The notes under the pieces are model-generated. The model did no database searches. It worked only from the letters and a program-made list of their open reading frames with translations, and had not been told where the DNA came from. 64,000 bases of DNA from positions 28,413,497-28,477,496 of the forward strand of contig NC_080670.1 in the NCBI RefSeq assembly GCF_030247195.1, given 5' to 3'. The translations under genes and the position numbers were made by a program. Source of the stretch: Topomyia yanbarensis (lineage: Eukaryota; Arthropoda; Insecta; Diptera; Culicidae). The first letter of the stretch is position 1. Every line of letters begins with the position of its first letter. Positions 22,981-35,109 of this stretch are shown one piece after another.

Positions 22981-24558
22981 TACAGGGTGTTTGGCTCATG
23001 AGTAAGAATCTCTCGAGGGGTGATTTACTGTCATATTTGGAGCAAAAAATCGTTCTACACATACCATCAAATCTCAACCGTTACAGAGTTATTGAACTTT
23101 TTGTGTAAAAAACTTGATTATCTTAAAACATCTCTAACTCAAAAAGTGTACCTCGTATTCTAAATCTTTTAGTATCATTGGAAAGGTGAGAAAATTTTCT
23201 ATTGAATAATGTTCTCATATCTTTCGGATAATTAGTTTTAATTACCTTTTAGTTGTAAAGTAGTTAAAAGTTGGTGTTTTTGATGAGGTTTTTGTTAATT
23301 TTCTCAAAATAATGAATTATGACTATAGCAATATCTATTATCCAAAAGTTGGGTTTGAGGACGATTCATAATTTGTTCTTCAACATAATATTCCTATCTC
23401 TTCTCGTTTCCTTGTAATTTGACTTCTAAACTTTTCCTGTAATTGACCTGAAAGTTCTTAAAAGACTCTAATTTAAAAAATATGCCTTATATCGCTATTA
23501 TCAGGGCTTCATTGGAAAGCTGATAAAATTTCCATTCGATGTATGTACAGATATCTTTTAGTTAAGTAACTTTTTACTAGTAAAATAACTCAAAATTTGG
23601 GTTTTTTGTTGATTTTTGTAATTATTCTAATTATTAATCAACTAAATTTATCGTCACTATTGTTCATTTGTTGCTCCTTAATATTCTCTATAACTTGTTA
23701 TTTGACACTTTATCCCTATCGCTTTTCATTTCGCTGCAATTTAATAGTTAACACAGCATGGCCTTATCACAAATGCAGTGGGTTCGAAATCGTTGTTTTT
23801 GCATAGGAAACGAGAAGATAAAAATGATTTTGTTTCGAAACTAAAAGAGATAATTGAATGGAGTCAAAGGAAGAATTATAGAACTTGCTGAGATGCATTA
23901 ATTCTATGATAATAATGGTGAAGTTTTTATTTACTATTTTAAGAAAATAACGAAAATGCTAATAATAACACTAACTTTGAACTAATTAACTTCTAAAAGA
24001 ATACTAAATTCACTTAACTGAAAGGTATTAATACATTTTTCTCTGCAAAATTTTCCTGGCTTTCGAATAAAAATAAGAAAAGGTACAATAAGTGCCATAC
24101 TTTTTCAATAAGAGCTAGTATTAGTGAATATGAGATAAAAATATCCAAGTTCAATAACCCAAACACATGAAAACAAGACAAGATAAGTGTATCATGTCAA
24201 AGAACAAATTATACAACTTTTTAAGACTAACAATTTGAATTATTAAAATAGTGATGTTAACTGTTAAGATTTTCGCGAAGTGAACGAAAAATCGATCAAA
24301 ATTGTTAAATTTTTAATAAATTACTGTGAAAAGATTACTTAACCTAATTAGCTGAAACATTTGAGGACATTTTTCAGTGGAAAATTTTCTCACCTATCCA
24401 ATGGATCTAAAATATTTGAAATACAAAGCATATTTTGTGAGTTAGAGCTATTTTAAGACAACTAAGTTTTTAACACAAAAAGTTCAATATTTTTTGCTCC
24501 AAATATGACAGTAAATCACCCCTCGAGAGATTCTTACTTATGAACCAAACACCCTGTA
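22981..24558. mobile_element. 1.58-kb element with long TIRs (TACAGGGTGTTTGG)
   Basis: Both ends carry TACAGGGTGTTTGG followed by AGTAAGAATCTCTCGAGGGG. Similarity between the arms continues for about 200-230 bp (left to about 23210, right from about 24365), with shared TGACAGTAAATCACC and GGTGAGAAAATTTTC. TA or TATATA flanks both ends. The interior is AT-rich and non-coding, so it is non-autonomous. Confidence 0.8.
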
Positions 24559-24984
24559 TATATAGATTTTCCGAAGACTACAAGTCTAAGCTTTATAAAA
24601 CTTATTGAATCTCCCGTATCAGACAATTTTATCGAACGTTATCGTATTCGCCGCGGCGTGAAAATGGTTGGACGTCTACTCTTGGAACGCTCGTATGTGT
24701 GGCTCTGCGTGACAGATTTTTTTTTTCGTGCATAATAAATGTATAAATAAATCTTAACATTGCAAAAAAGATCCATTGTTACCTTGCCTTCAAAATCGTA
24801 AACGAAAATAACCTTCGGTTTCAGCACTTTACACCAGACGCCTCCTTGATAATTTCATTTTTTCACATGAAGAAATTATAATTATTTTGTAAATCGTGAA
24901 AAAAAATCCATTTTTCCATTGGTGTTGAACACGAAAATCATTGTTCCAATTTTTCTTATTTAACTGTTTCTTGAGTTTCTTTTA

Positions 24985-25140
24985 ATATCGTTTGTAGAGG
25001 TTTTAACTCGAGGTTCATTCGCCTCCTTTATCGGGTTAAAAAAATCCTAACCCTATATGCGGAAATGAGAATCGAACCCAGGTGAGCTGCTTACAAGGTA
25101 ATCGATTTACCAACTGAGGGATTCCATGAGAAACCGGCCG
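24985..25140 (-). mobile_element. tRNA-derived SINE copy 1
   Basis: On the minus strand a tRNA-like head carries an A-box-like CTCAGTTGGTAAATCG, the anticodon-arm region ACCTTGTAAGCAG and a B box in CTGGGTTCGATTC. It is followed by a tail with AGGGTTAG and GAGGCGAATGAACC. A second copy at 39140 shares the B box and tail. Similar SINEs (for example Feilai) are known in Aedes; the name here is unverified. Confidence 0.65.
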
Positions 25141-25225
25141 ACCGCAAAATATGACCATCGTCGATTCGAACGAAACTTTGCAGGTGTGCTCGCTGTATGA
25201 ATCTCCATGATATTCTCTGGCAATT

Positions 25226-26945
25226 GGAATATTTTGATACAAGAGTAATTTTTCAAAAGGGCGTAAACGTTTCTACGTGTATGAATTTCAATTTTTTTTG
25301 TTCGATTACTGTATTTTATACAGCAAAACTATCTGAGAACAAGTTACAGGGAATGAATACTTCTGTCCGAAAAAAATATACACTGAAAAAATGTTGTCAT
25401 TTTTCAAATAAACAAAAATTTATGATAAAAATTTAAATTGCGAAAAAACCCATTTTTTAATTTTTTATATTTTGTTACCAAAAAACCTAAAGAGAAAAGA
25501 AACATTTTGATTGTGATTGCATGATGGAGAAAAAATCGGTAAAAAAGTTTATCTAACAATAACTTCGTACATGTTTTTAAATTTCATACTAATTGACATA
25601 CAAGATTGTAATTTTATTACAGATTATATTCTAAGCACCATTTAAAATCAAAATGCATTTAACAAATATCTTCCAAAATGTGATAGTTTTCGAGATATTT
25701 GAAATTTTGCTACTTCAAAAACAATTAATTCGTGTAATTATGCTCTTTTTAAAAGTTATTCGCGTTACCCCATCAAAAATGTCAAAGCAACCTTTTTAGT
25801 GTATTTGGATTATGGAGAAGCTTTCAATAAAAAAGTTTTCTTAACAACAACTTTTGACATTTTTTTATAATTCTTACTATTTGCAGTCAAAAGTACAATT
25901 TTCTTTTTGAATATGATTCCAAAATATATTTCAACCATAGGGTCTGTTGATTAAACTATATAGCTGAATCATATGTTGGATGTTTTCATGTAACTTTAAA
26001 ATGTTTCACAATATCGCCTTGATGTCAAAGAGAAAGTTGCACGAAAGTTTACGGGCCTTTTGAAAAACCTATTATTGTTGATGGAGAAACGCGACTAACT
26101 TATGAAAAGGTCGTAATAAAACAAAATAATTGTGTTGTTAAAACAAAAGTTAAAATATCTCGAGAACTACTACATTTTAGAAAATTTTTGTTAAGAGCAT
26201 TTCGATTGAAAATGGCGTTTAGAATCATATTCAAAAAGAAAATTGTATTTTTGACTGCAAATAGTAAGAATTATAAAAAAATGTCAAAAGTTGTTGTTAG
26301 GAAAACTTTTATTGAAAGCTTCTCCAGGATCCAAATACACTAAAAAAGTTGCTTTTACGTCTTTAAAACGATAAACATTAAATTTTTGACATTTTTGATG
26401 GGGTAACGCGAATAACTTTTAAAAAGATCATAATTACACGAATTAATTGTTTTTGAAGGAGCAAAATTTCAAATATCTCGAAAACTATCGCATTTTGGAT
26501 GATTTTTGTTAAATGCATTTTGATTTTAAATGGTGCTTAGAATATAATCTGTAATAAAATTACAATCTTGTATGTCAATTAGTATGAAATTTAAAAACAT
26601 GTACGAAGTTTTTGTTAGGAAAACTTTTTTGCCGATTTTTTCTCCATCATGCAATCACATTCAAAATGTTTCTTTTCTCTTTAGGTTTTTGGTAACAAAA
26701 TATAAAAAATTTAAAAAATGGGTTTTTTCGCAATTTAAATTTTTATCATAAATTTTTGTTTTTTTGAAAAATGACATTTTTTTCAGTGTATATTTTTTTC
26801 AGACAGAAGTATTCATTCCCTGTAACTCGTTCTCAGATAGTTTTGCTGTATAAAATACAGTAATCGAACAAAAAAAATTTGAAATTCATACACGTAGAAA
26901 CGTTTACGCCCTTTTGAAAAGTTGCTCTTGAGTCAAAATAATCTT
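25226..26945. repeat. Large foldback, arms about 700 bp
   Basis: The left arm 25226-25922 and right arm 26219-26945 are inverse complements over their length, with modest divergence. Shared blocks read inward: CTTTTCAAAAGGGCGTAAACG-type sequence, ATACAGCAAAACTATCTGAG, AGGGAATGAATACTTCTG, AACCTAAAGAGAAAAGAAAC, CAAGATTGTAATTTTATTAC, TTTGACTGCAAATAG and GAATATGATTC. The spacer (about 300 bp) contains a further diverged unit (CTCGAGAACTA and TTTTTGTTAA phrases) resembling the arms. No coding capacity. Confidence 0.85.
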
Positions 26946-29239
26946 ATTACCTGTGGAAAATATTTAGTCTTGCATGACGGTGAAACGTGTAAAGTTTCAT
27001 TGGAATCTAAGATGGTCGGTCACGATTTTAAAGATTTTCGAACGAATCTTCGTGGAATTCCTCAACTAGGCTATGCTCATTAAAAAATTAAAAAAAAGTT
27101 TATTCTTAATAGAATCATAACTTTCCTATTTAGTCCGTTGGTAGTAGCCATTCTTTTTCACTACAATGCAAGCTTTGTAATACGAAATAAAAACTAAACC
27201 TTATTTAGCCGCTAACCCTTTCGACAAACAATGATTACTGGAACAGCCAGAAACAAGATTCACCCGATTCTCGCTAATGAGATGCGTACTCACGGTTCAC
27301 AATTTTTCTTGTCCATCAAAAAAAAAAATCTTTTGATTAGCCATCGTCTTCATTCCCGTTTCTCTTCTGCCACAAAACATAACCACAACCTGGAAGAACA
27401 ATAGGGCGCGAACGAGTTACAACCATAGCCCAGGATCAGATTACACTTTCTCTTTCAAATTGGAATATAAAAGAAAACTGGTCCATCCCGAACCAAAAAA
27501 AACACCCGGAGTCCATCTCGCCAAAGGGTGATGGTGTACCGCCACAATAAGCTATTCATACCGCATAAAGTTATTTAAATAATGATACGTGAACTTTCGT
27601 CCTCGGGTCCACTTTTCAGCCTCTGGGAGACAGTGGGATAACATGACTTCTAATCATTTTGATCCCTGTCTCTCTCTCTATCTCTCCGGCAGTGTTTCGA
27701 TGGGGTGCAAAAGAGAAAAGTTGTTTTTCCCCTTTTTTTTCTTGCCAGAAGTAGATATAGTAAAGTGAGAAAATACCGAGCGTAAATTCAATCATAATAA
27801 TATTTTTCAATTTATGACCATTCCGACAACCTTTACAACAAAGCAACCCCAGGCTTCAGTTTGACGACGTTCGTTGCCCAGGGAACCGCACGAAACCGCC
27901 GGGAAGCTGAAAGATGATGCGGAGATAATGGGTTTTAAAATTATGCTTATCTCGGGACTGGTGGTGGAAAAGGAAAATGATGACCACATAAGTCCCTGAA
28001 ATGTGATACTTTTCCGATGTTTGGTCCACTCCTTGAACTGAAAAGCGGCGACGGTGTGCTTTTCCCTTTTCAGGGGTGATTTTATTTGAAGCTCCTTAGA
28101 AATTTGAGGTTAGGTTGCTACGGACAACGCCCGGTGGTAATTGGGTTCGGTTAAATTACCGACTTGAAAGGTTCGCGTGATCTATCTCTGACCAGTCGCA
28201 AAATGGCAATTTTCGTAACGTGTCACTGCTGTTGAACTGTTTCGATTCAAGACGACACACTTGAATTATAACAAGAAGAAGTAATAATAGACTCAAACAC
28301 AATGAGTTGTAAATTAAAATCGACATCATCATTGCTTCCAACCGTGAATGAAGTCGACTGCATCTGACATGGGAGTCTATCCGTTTTCAATCAATTACAC
28401 TTTATTTCAATCAAGGACTGACAAAAATGCGACTTTCAGTATCTGTTTTCTATTAAAACCTGGTAAAACAGCCGTAAAAAGATACAAGATCCGCACACGT
28501 CCGACCGTATCCTTCCCAATAATTGCCGTTCGACGGCACACAATAAAAAAAATCCAGCTGGAACTCTCCCTCGTTTTTTTTTCTTTTGCGTTCAACCCAT
28601 GGAAAGTGACCAGTCTATCATTCCCTTCTATTTGTTCAACCCCGCCCTCGTTTGACCATACGGGACCTAAAGCAACAAAAAAAACTACTCAATTTCGATA
28701 ATGTGTAGGAAACCACCTTTCATCATCCCCCCTCTTCTTGACGGTAAACCAAAGGCTTCCCTGTTGATTAATCTAGTAGGTATCCTGTTTTTTTTTAGCA
28801 ATCGTCCGAAAGCTAGGTTACCATCGCAACGCACTCGTGCGGAATCGATAAAACCACACCAGTGTACCAATCAATGGTTCACGGTACGGTTGACCGGAAC
28901 GGAGCGAAACGGACACGACACGGACGACGCGCCTGGCTCTCCGGTTAGTAATCACGTTGATGAAGATGACTTTAGCGGGGTAACTCGTGGGGAACGGGAC
29001 TGATTGTATTAAAGGGGGTTACCTGTCACGAGTAACATCACCCACCAAATACTTTAAATCACTCGAACTTTTTTGTATGATTATTAACTCTCAGATTTCT
29101 TGATTATTGAATTATACCTGTCATCTGAGATTATTCAAAAGATGTTTTTTTTTTCAGTGCACCTACACAAAGCGCTTTAATGAGACCAAGTGGCAGCACT
29201 GCCGAATCGCTCGGACGTGTCTTTATTCTTTCAAAATTT
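26946..29239. other. Apparently low-copy intergenic sequence
   Basis: No protein domain, TIR or RNA gene recognised. Only short open frames with no family resemblance. Simple runs occur (CTCTCTCTCTATCTCTC near 27669, poly-T near 28567). Confidence 0.4.
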
Positions 29240-30303
29240 TTTTGAAAGTTTTTCAGCGACATAGAGTGTAATTAATTGCATATAGTAACTCTTCCCCTAC
29301 GAGGACAATCTGGGCGGCAAACTTCAGACTGTCTAATTTACTGAGCCCTTCAGTTCCCTTGTGCCATTCAATACCACTTCTTCGTTGAGCTTCCGACTGG
29401 TTCGTGAACTACTCGGTCTAGTCCCCGACGATAGATCTAGCCTACTCCGACGAAAAGTTCCCCGGCGAGAGAAGTTCGAGCCAACCAGCCAGGTGCTGTC
29501 AGTTCGGCGATTCCGGTAGAGTAGGGGTTTGCTGGAGCCCCGGCGCGACTGGTGGTGTATCGTCGCGGTCTACGCGGTCTCGTTCCCGGCGGTGAATCTG
29601 ACTGTAAGCTGACGGAGAGGTCCCAGACGAAAGAAGTTCTCCCGATACCGATTCTTATTTGGTTCCAGTACTACAACTTCTTGAGCCCTTTGGCTCCGTA
29701 ACCGGTTCCATTTAGTTCTCTTCTTGGGCCATTTAGCACTACTTCCTTGATGGTCCATTCAGTCCTCGACTTGTTCGCGAACAACTCGGTCTGGTCCCCG
29801 ACGATGGACCTGACCTACTCCGACAGAGATTTCCCCGGCGAGAGAAGTTCTCCCGAGATCGAGCTAATCAGCTAGGTGCCGAGGTCAGTTCGGCGATTCT
29901 GGTGAAGCAGGGTGACTGGTGCACTGGTGCGCCGATGACCCGCGACTAGTGGTGTCTCGTCGCTGTCTACTCAGTCTAGTCCCCAGCGGTGAATCTAGCT
30001 TACGCTAACGAAGAGGTCCCTGGCGAAAAAAGTTCTCCTAATATCGATTCTTCTTTGGTTTTCGCTATTTTTCTATCGGAACAACCGGTCGGGTGCCGTG
30101 GTCGGTCTGACGAATCCGCATGGAGCGTGACGTCCGGATCGCTGGCGTTTCGACGACTCATACTCACTACTCTGTTGCAGTCTACTCGACTAGTCCTCGG
30201 CGGTGAATCTAGCTTATTCCTGCGGAGAGTTCCCCGGCGGTGATTACTTCTCCGAAACCGTTGTTCGATGTCAATTCCGTTGTAAGACGGTCATGATCTA
30301 CAT

Positions 30304-30538
30304 CAGCGGTTCACAACCTTTTTCGTACCACGGACTCCTTAGATATCACACTGGGTTGCTGCGGACCCCCACAGATAAACATCAATTTTGTATGCTATCA
30401 ATATGTTATTTTCAATTTGTTAGGAAACATGACTTGAAATTTCAATATGCACACGGAAAATAGATTTTTCTTCGTGGACTCCCAGCAATGACTTTGCGGC
30501 CCCCTAGGGGTCCGCGGACCCCAGGTTGAGAATCACTG
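30304..30538. mobile_element. 235-bp hAT-type MITE with exact 8-bp TSD
   Basis: Left end CAGCGGTTCACAACC, right end complement CAGTGATTCTCAACCTGGGG. Exact 8-bp target duplication ATCTACAT at 30296-30303 and 30539-30546. TIRs of the form CAGNGRTTCTCAACC with 8-bp TSDs are typical of hAT elements across animals. Confidence 0.9.
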
Positions 30539-30699
30539 ATCTACATCATAGCTCTGTTTACTGCGTTACACGGCTTTACGTCGCTTGTCATTCTGTAGGT
30601 TACATTATCCGGGTTGATGTCCGGTCCTCCCGTTTTAAGTAGCTCCCTGCACGTCACTTCAAACTTCGAACATTCAGACTCTCCTCGGACATTCAAAGA

Positions 30700-32300
30700 C
30701 TTCAAACCTCGGACATTCAAAGACGCTCCGGTGTCTCCTCGACGTTCTCACACTCCAGACACAGTGTTGACGTTGCGTACCCACACCGATGAAGATACTC
30801 CTTAAGCAGCCGTGGCTCGGTAGGAGCTGTTTCAGGTGGTTTCTCCGTGCTTTCTATTGACCCACGTCGACAGGTTTGGATGAGCCGGTAGGTCCACTTT
30901 ATTTTCTCCGTATTGTCCCATTCCTGCTGCCACGTCACCATGGAATCGATTCTCATCATCTTCCTCACGTTTCTGACGTTTCATTGATTGTAGCACTTGA
31001 TATCCTCCGTCAGGGTATTGCAGATGGGGATCATCTCGGCGACAAGGCATACTGCCTCCGGTACGCAATCGCAACTCGTACGACCAGCAGTCGAAGCGCC
31101 CTGTTCAGCTTTTCGCGGTTTCATTGCCTCCGTCACCGACACCTCCATTTCTTCAAGTGTCTCACCGTTAGTGACACATCGTCCACGAAACCAACGATTT
31201 TCACTTTCCTAGGCAGCCGCTGTGTTAAGACCCCATCGTACAGCCCATTCCCAAGTGTTGGACAGAGAATGGAGCCCTGAGTAACGCCCGCTGCGACTCG
31301 CATTGCCTATTGCCCTTTTGTTCGTCTGGTACAGCAGTGCTCTACTCTGGAAGTAGTTCTTCAGGATCTGGCTCGTTCTTTTATGCCACGCTGCGGCATT
31401 GGTCTATTCGAGGTTGGATGGTCCGGTGACTTCCCTGACTTTGGAAGCAACATCAGTTTCTGCACCTTCCTCATTTCGGGGATTACCATCATCTAAAGAC
31501 TTCAGCAGTAGCATCCTGACCATGTCCGGATATGCCAGGATCGCAGCTTTCAGCGCCACGGTTGGTATTCCATCCGGACCGGGGGTTTTCTTTGATTTTA
31601 GTCACATCGACGCTTCTTTGAGCTCGTCGTTAGTCACTTGCCACTCGGCTGTGTTACCTCCTTCTTCTTCGCCGTACGGTGTCGGTGACCAGGTAGTTGA
31701 ATCGTGATTCGGGAAGAGACCCTCAACGATTATCTTTAGCTTACCCGGGCATATTTCAGCTGGTATCGACGGAGCCTCGTCTTCGTCATGACGACTCAGT
31801 ACGCGTCCCCCAGGGATTGGCGTTTATTTCTCAGCACTACTACTTATGGCAATTGGCTTGCTAAGCTTGATCTCCCGTTTTAAAGAGATACGTCACTTGC
31901 GCCCCTCTCTCTTCGATCTTACGCTCTGAGCCCGTCTTCTGGCTCTAAGACAAGCAGCGTGTAGCGTACTGAGTTACTCATTTAACCAGTAAGCTGCGCG
32001 CCGTCTACTGCATGGCCATAGTTTTCGTGACATTGTAACGTCACAATCCGTCACAATCCTTCTTGTTAGATCAGCCGCATCAACGTACTTGATTCCGTTG
32101 TTCGCCGAAGTAACTCAACAAAGAGGTTTTCGTTAAAGGCTTTCGTCTTCCACTTTAGCTTGCGGCCCGTCCTTCTTCGTGCTACAGCAGGGTTCCATTG
32201 GCTGATGCGGTAGCGAAGCGCCTGGTGGTCTCTATGGGGATACTTCTCTCACACTCTCCAGTCCATGTTCGCCGTCAGTCAAGGACTACAGAATGTGGCG
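30700..32300 (-). pseudogene. Endonuclease/reverse transcriptase remnants of a non-LTR element
   Basis: In broken minus-strand frames, reading 5' to 3': an endonuclease C-terminal type stretch (ALRYRISQWNPA, then KWKTKAFNENLF, near 32150-32220), the reverse-transcriptase signature KSKKTPGPDGIPTVALKAA (near 31550-31600), then the C-terminal WTYRLI, EYLHRCGYATSTLC and CENVEETPE (near 30730-30900). That C-terminal cysteine motif is typical of R1/LOA/I-type ORF2 proteins. Several stops, and a large part of the RT palm is missing. Confidence 0.8.
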
Positions 32301-32564
32301 AAATTTCTCTCGGTACCGATATCCGTTTCGTGAACCAATAAGCTCCTCGCTTCGCCGCGATCTACTTGTTATAGTCCTCGGCGGTTGAGCTAGTCTCCAA
32401 AACGTGCCGACAGGTAGGTGTCGAGTCTGCAGCCAATTTTCACTACAAGAAAATATTTTCACAAGATAACTTTTGCAAATGAAACTTTGAGAATTTAATT
32501 TAAAATATTAGGCATATTTTTGTTTAACATGTTCAATTTTTTTCAAAATTCTCCAAAATATTTC

Positions 32565-32609
32565 GGGGGGGGGGGGCTTTCGTCCCCAAACCCCCCCCCC
32601 CCCCCCCCC
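32565..32609. repeat. G12 and C19 homopolymer pair
   Basis: A run of 12 G (32565-32576) is followed 14 bp later by 19 C (32591-32609), so the two can form a short hairpin. The following CGCTACTACGCCACTG looks like the right end of a hAT-type element, but no matching left end was found. Confidence 0.7.
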
Positions 32610-32845
32610 GCTACTACGCCACTGGATACACATGAATCAACATATTTACCCTTGGTAGAATTAATTTCAAATGTTTTCTGTGTTGAAATGATAACAAATT
32701 AATAGAAATCAGCAAAACAAAAGTTTGTTTACAAATCTTATTAGCCCTATTCAAATGTTGATATGGAACTAATCATTAACCAGTTCTTCTCTTTTATTGA
32801 ATTGTGTGCTGGTTGGTGAAATTACCCACTGAGACGTCCAAAAAT

Positions 32846-32958
32846 TTGTTTCAAAATCGTTCAACACGGGTCCAACGATGGACGTTCGTTGAACGGTTAT
32901 TTGGACGTTGTCCAAAATGGTCCAACGAACGTCCGTCATTGGACGATTTTGAAACCAA
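32846..32958. mobile_element. 113-bp palindromic MITE
   Basis: Starts TTGTTTCAAAATCGTTCAAC and ends with an imperfect complement (GGACGATTTTGAAACCAA). The inner arms share GTCCAACGA and GGACGTTCGTTG. No clear target duplication. Confidence 0.6.
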
Positions 32959-33499
32959 CCGTTCTTAGAGGGTATTGCTAGAAAAATGGAATTTAGTATA
33001 GCGATTTTATCGTCACTAATAATTTTAACAAGTGCCTGCGCGATTCGGATCGTGAAAAAGTTCGCCCGTTTAGCGTCTGCAGCGTCATCTGAATATGACT
33101 GGCTGATTCAACGCTTTTATTAGTTGATGACAATAGAGATTGTTTTATGTTAGTTTTCGATATCTACATACAATTCTAGATATATTTACTTTACTTTAGT
33201 CCCAAACCGACCATTTTTCAGTTCTCTTGCTGCCGTCGAATCCATCAATTGACTTGTCCATGTGCAGTTCTGTTAGTGCGAGATTGAGGTTAAATCGGGT
33301 GGAATTTTTGCCAAATAAGGTTAAATCAGATGACGAGTTGAAAACATCACGTTATATGTATGTATGTATGTTATCTATACACATTGCAACTGTGTTGGTG
33401 TCCTAGACGTCAAATAAGTCAATGGTGGATTTGGAACGCTTTTACATAACCAACAATGCGAAGCATTAACCAAAACACTTTTTGGCACATTAAAATCAA

Positions 33500-34215
33500 T
33501 ACACTAGACAACGTAATGAAAACATTTGCAGCAAATATCCAAAGGGGGAAGCTCTGTCCGTATAGAGTACGATGATTCGGAAGTCGCAGAAACTCCACAC
33601 TTCGAATCTGTCTTCCCGGAACGTTGAAGGGAGTTTACCTCGTAACTCCTAGCAAAGTCGACGGTGTTGTTGATGATGTCAAAAGAATTAAAAGCCGATG
33701 GAGGCAGCTGAATCGGCTGGCATCGATCTTCATAAGGAGCTAGATATGCGCGATCGGACCGCGGCAACAAACGCAAATCATAGCGAATAAAACATTTTCG
33801 AATGCTCTCGATTCCGCTGATTTGTGAAAAGGTGGCCATAATGGCACTACGTATTTAAGGATGCTGTGGACGAGGGAGCAATACGGAGTCTTTAGGCAGT
33901 AAACTTCAATAAATTATTGAGTGTTACGACGAATAAACCCTAGCATTGAGAAAGCCTTTGCTACGGGTGTAGACGAATGTTCGGAAAACTTCAGTTTAAT
34001 ATCAATGTGGATACCAAGATCATTTATCACAGCAGGCTGAGGGAAATTGGGGACTGAAGTGCGCAGCGATCCGGGGGTGATGTTATCACTTGAAATATCT
34101 TGAAATCGTCAGCGCACATCAGTTTAGAAGACTTAGGTAGCTTCGAGAGGTCATTGATGGACGACACGAATATCAGTGGGACTAAATGACTCCCTTGCGG
34201 TACACTCGAGGATAT
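33500..34215 (-). pseudogene. Jockey-clade reverse transcriptase remnant
   Basis: Minus strand, broken frames. It begins with SSVPQGSHLVPLIFV and INDLSKLPKSSKLMCADD (Jockey-type VPQGSHLGPLLF...INDL and the ADD box). It continues with a stop-interrupted C-terminal part containing AFSMLGFIRRNT, YCSLVHSILKY, PLWPPFHKSAESR and NVPGRQIRS. Frameshifts and stops make it non-functional. Confidence 0.8.
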
Positions 34216-34259
34216 GTCAAAATATGGGGATATTGGATGGATCTGGACTTCTGGGTTTC

Positions 34260-34760
34260 AGAACCAGGGTGGACAAAGATGACAGTGGAGAAAATTATTA
34301 GCTTTCAGTTTCAGGCATCGGGAGATCAACGGCATAGGTTACAGAGCCGAGCGGCCTTCATCAGAAAGAATCATGTACTGGGACGCCAGGTGGTCCTCCT
34401 CGCGTCGACGGGGGTTCCTTCAGACGATTTCGTAGTACGACTTAGATGTGGATCGGCAACACTTCGAGTTGCGTGTGTTACATTTGTGCTGTAGGTTTCA
34501 TTCGACAGAGATGTTTTGTGTCGCATCAAACCATCGTGAGTGGCGGAGGAGGGCTCTCCAGAATGATAAGAAAAATAAAAGGGGCACGAGAGATATTGAG
34601 AAATTCATTGAAGCAGATTGGTCTTGCGTAGATGTAGCCTTCAAATGCACCCGTCTTAGCCAAAGATTCCGCTTCTTCGTTACATGGGTTGGAGCAATGC
34701 GAGGGAACCCAAACTAAGAAGAATGTTTTACGATCTTACAAACAATGTACGCAGGAGTTC
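34260..34760 (-). pseudogene. RNase H-like C-terminal part of a non-LTR element
   Basis: The minus strand encodes FFLVWVPSHCSNPCNEEAES followed by LAKTGAFEGYIYARP. The VWVPSH and NEEAE blocks correspond to the C-terminal half of the RNase H domain in I-clade elements (usual form VPGH...GNE-AD). Stops follow. It may belong with the ORF1 fragment just upstream. Confidence 0.65.
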
Positions 34761-34802
34761 GCATATTTTCCCTCATGGGGTTCATCACAGTCACATTTGT
34801 CA

Positions 34803-35090
34803 CTAGACAAGTTGGTGTAGATATTCGTGGTGGTCGGTGGCGTAGCTAACTTTAGCCTTTCTGCAAGGTTGTTTAGAGCGTCCCTTAAGGGGATGCTTAA
34901 GATTCCCCTCGCGCTGTTTGTGAACGGGACAGTTCGGGAGATCATGTTGATTTTCTTCACAGTACAAACATTTTTCAACGTCCTTTCCACAGGGATCATC
35001 CAAATGATTCCTACCGCATTTACCCCAACGAATCTTATTGCTACAATGGGAGGGTGTGTGTCCTAGTTGCTTGCAATTAGTACAGTACAT
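34803..35090 (-). pseudogene. Non-LTR ORF1 (Gag-like) zinc-knuckle fragment
   Basis: Minus strand, 95 residues open. Cysteine/histidine knuckles CTNCKQLGHTPSHC, then CGRNHLDDPC, then CLYCEENQHDLPNC, followed by a basic HKQREGNLKHPLKGRSK. This triple knuckle is typical of ORF1 in Jockey and I elements of mosquitoes. The second knuckle has lost its first cysteine spacing (RWGKCG). Confidence 0.75.
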
Positions 35091-35109
35091 TACTTGCTAT
35101 ACAAAACGG

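Larger units (their letters stand above)
29240..32430 (-). mobile_element. Decayed non-LTR retrotransposon (APE-type, R1/LOA/I group)
   Basis: Minus strand, 5' end at high coordinates. Coding fragments run from about 32300 down to 30700 (see pseudogene entry). Downstream on that strand, 30290-29240 holds diverged tandem units: variants of GTCTAGTCCCCGACG and GGTGAATCTAGCTTA recur on the plus strand near 29415, 29790, 29970, 30190 and, once more, at 32370. A hAT-type MITE interrupts it at 30304-30538. The clade is uncertain. Confidence 0.7.

Noticed and set aside
25058..25122. Functional tRNA gene on the minus strand
   Set aside because: No acceptor pairing, and the same head with the same tail recurs at 39140, which indicates a SINE.
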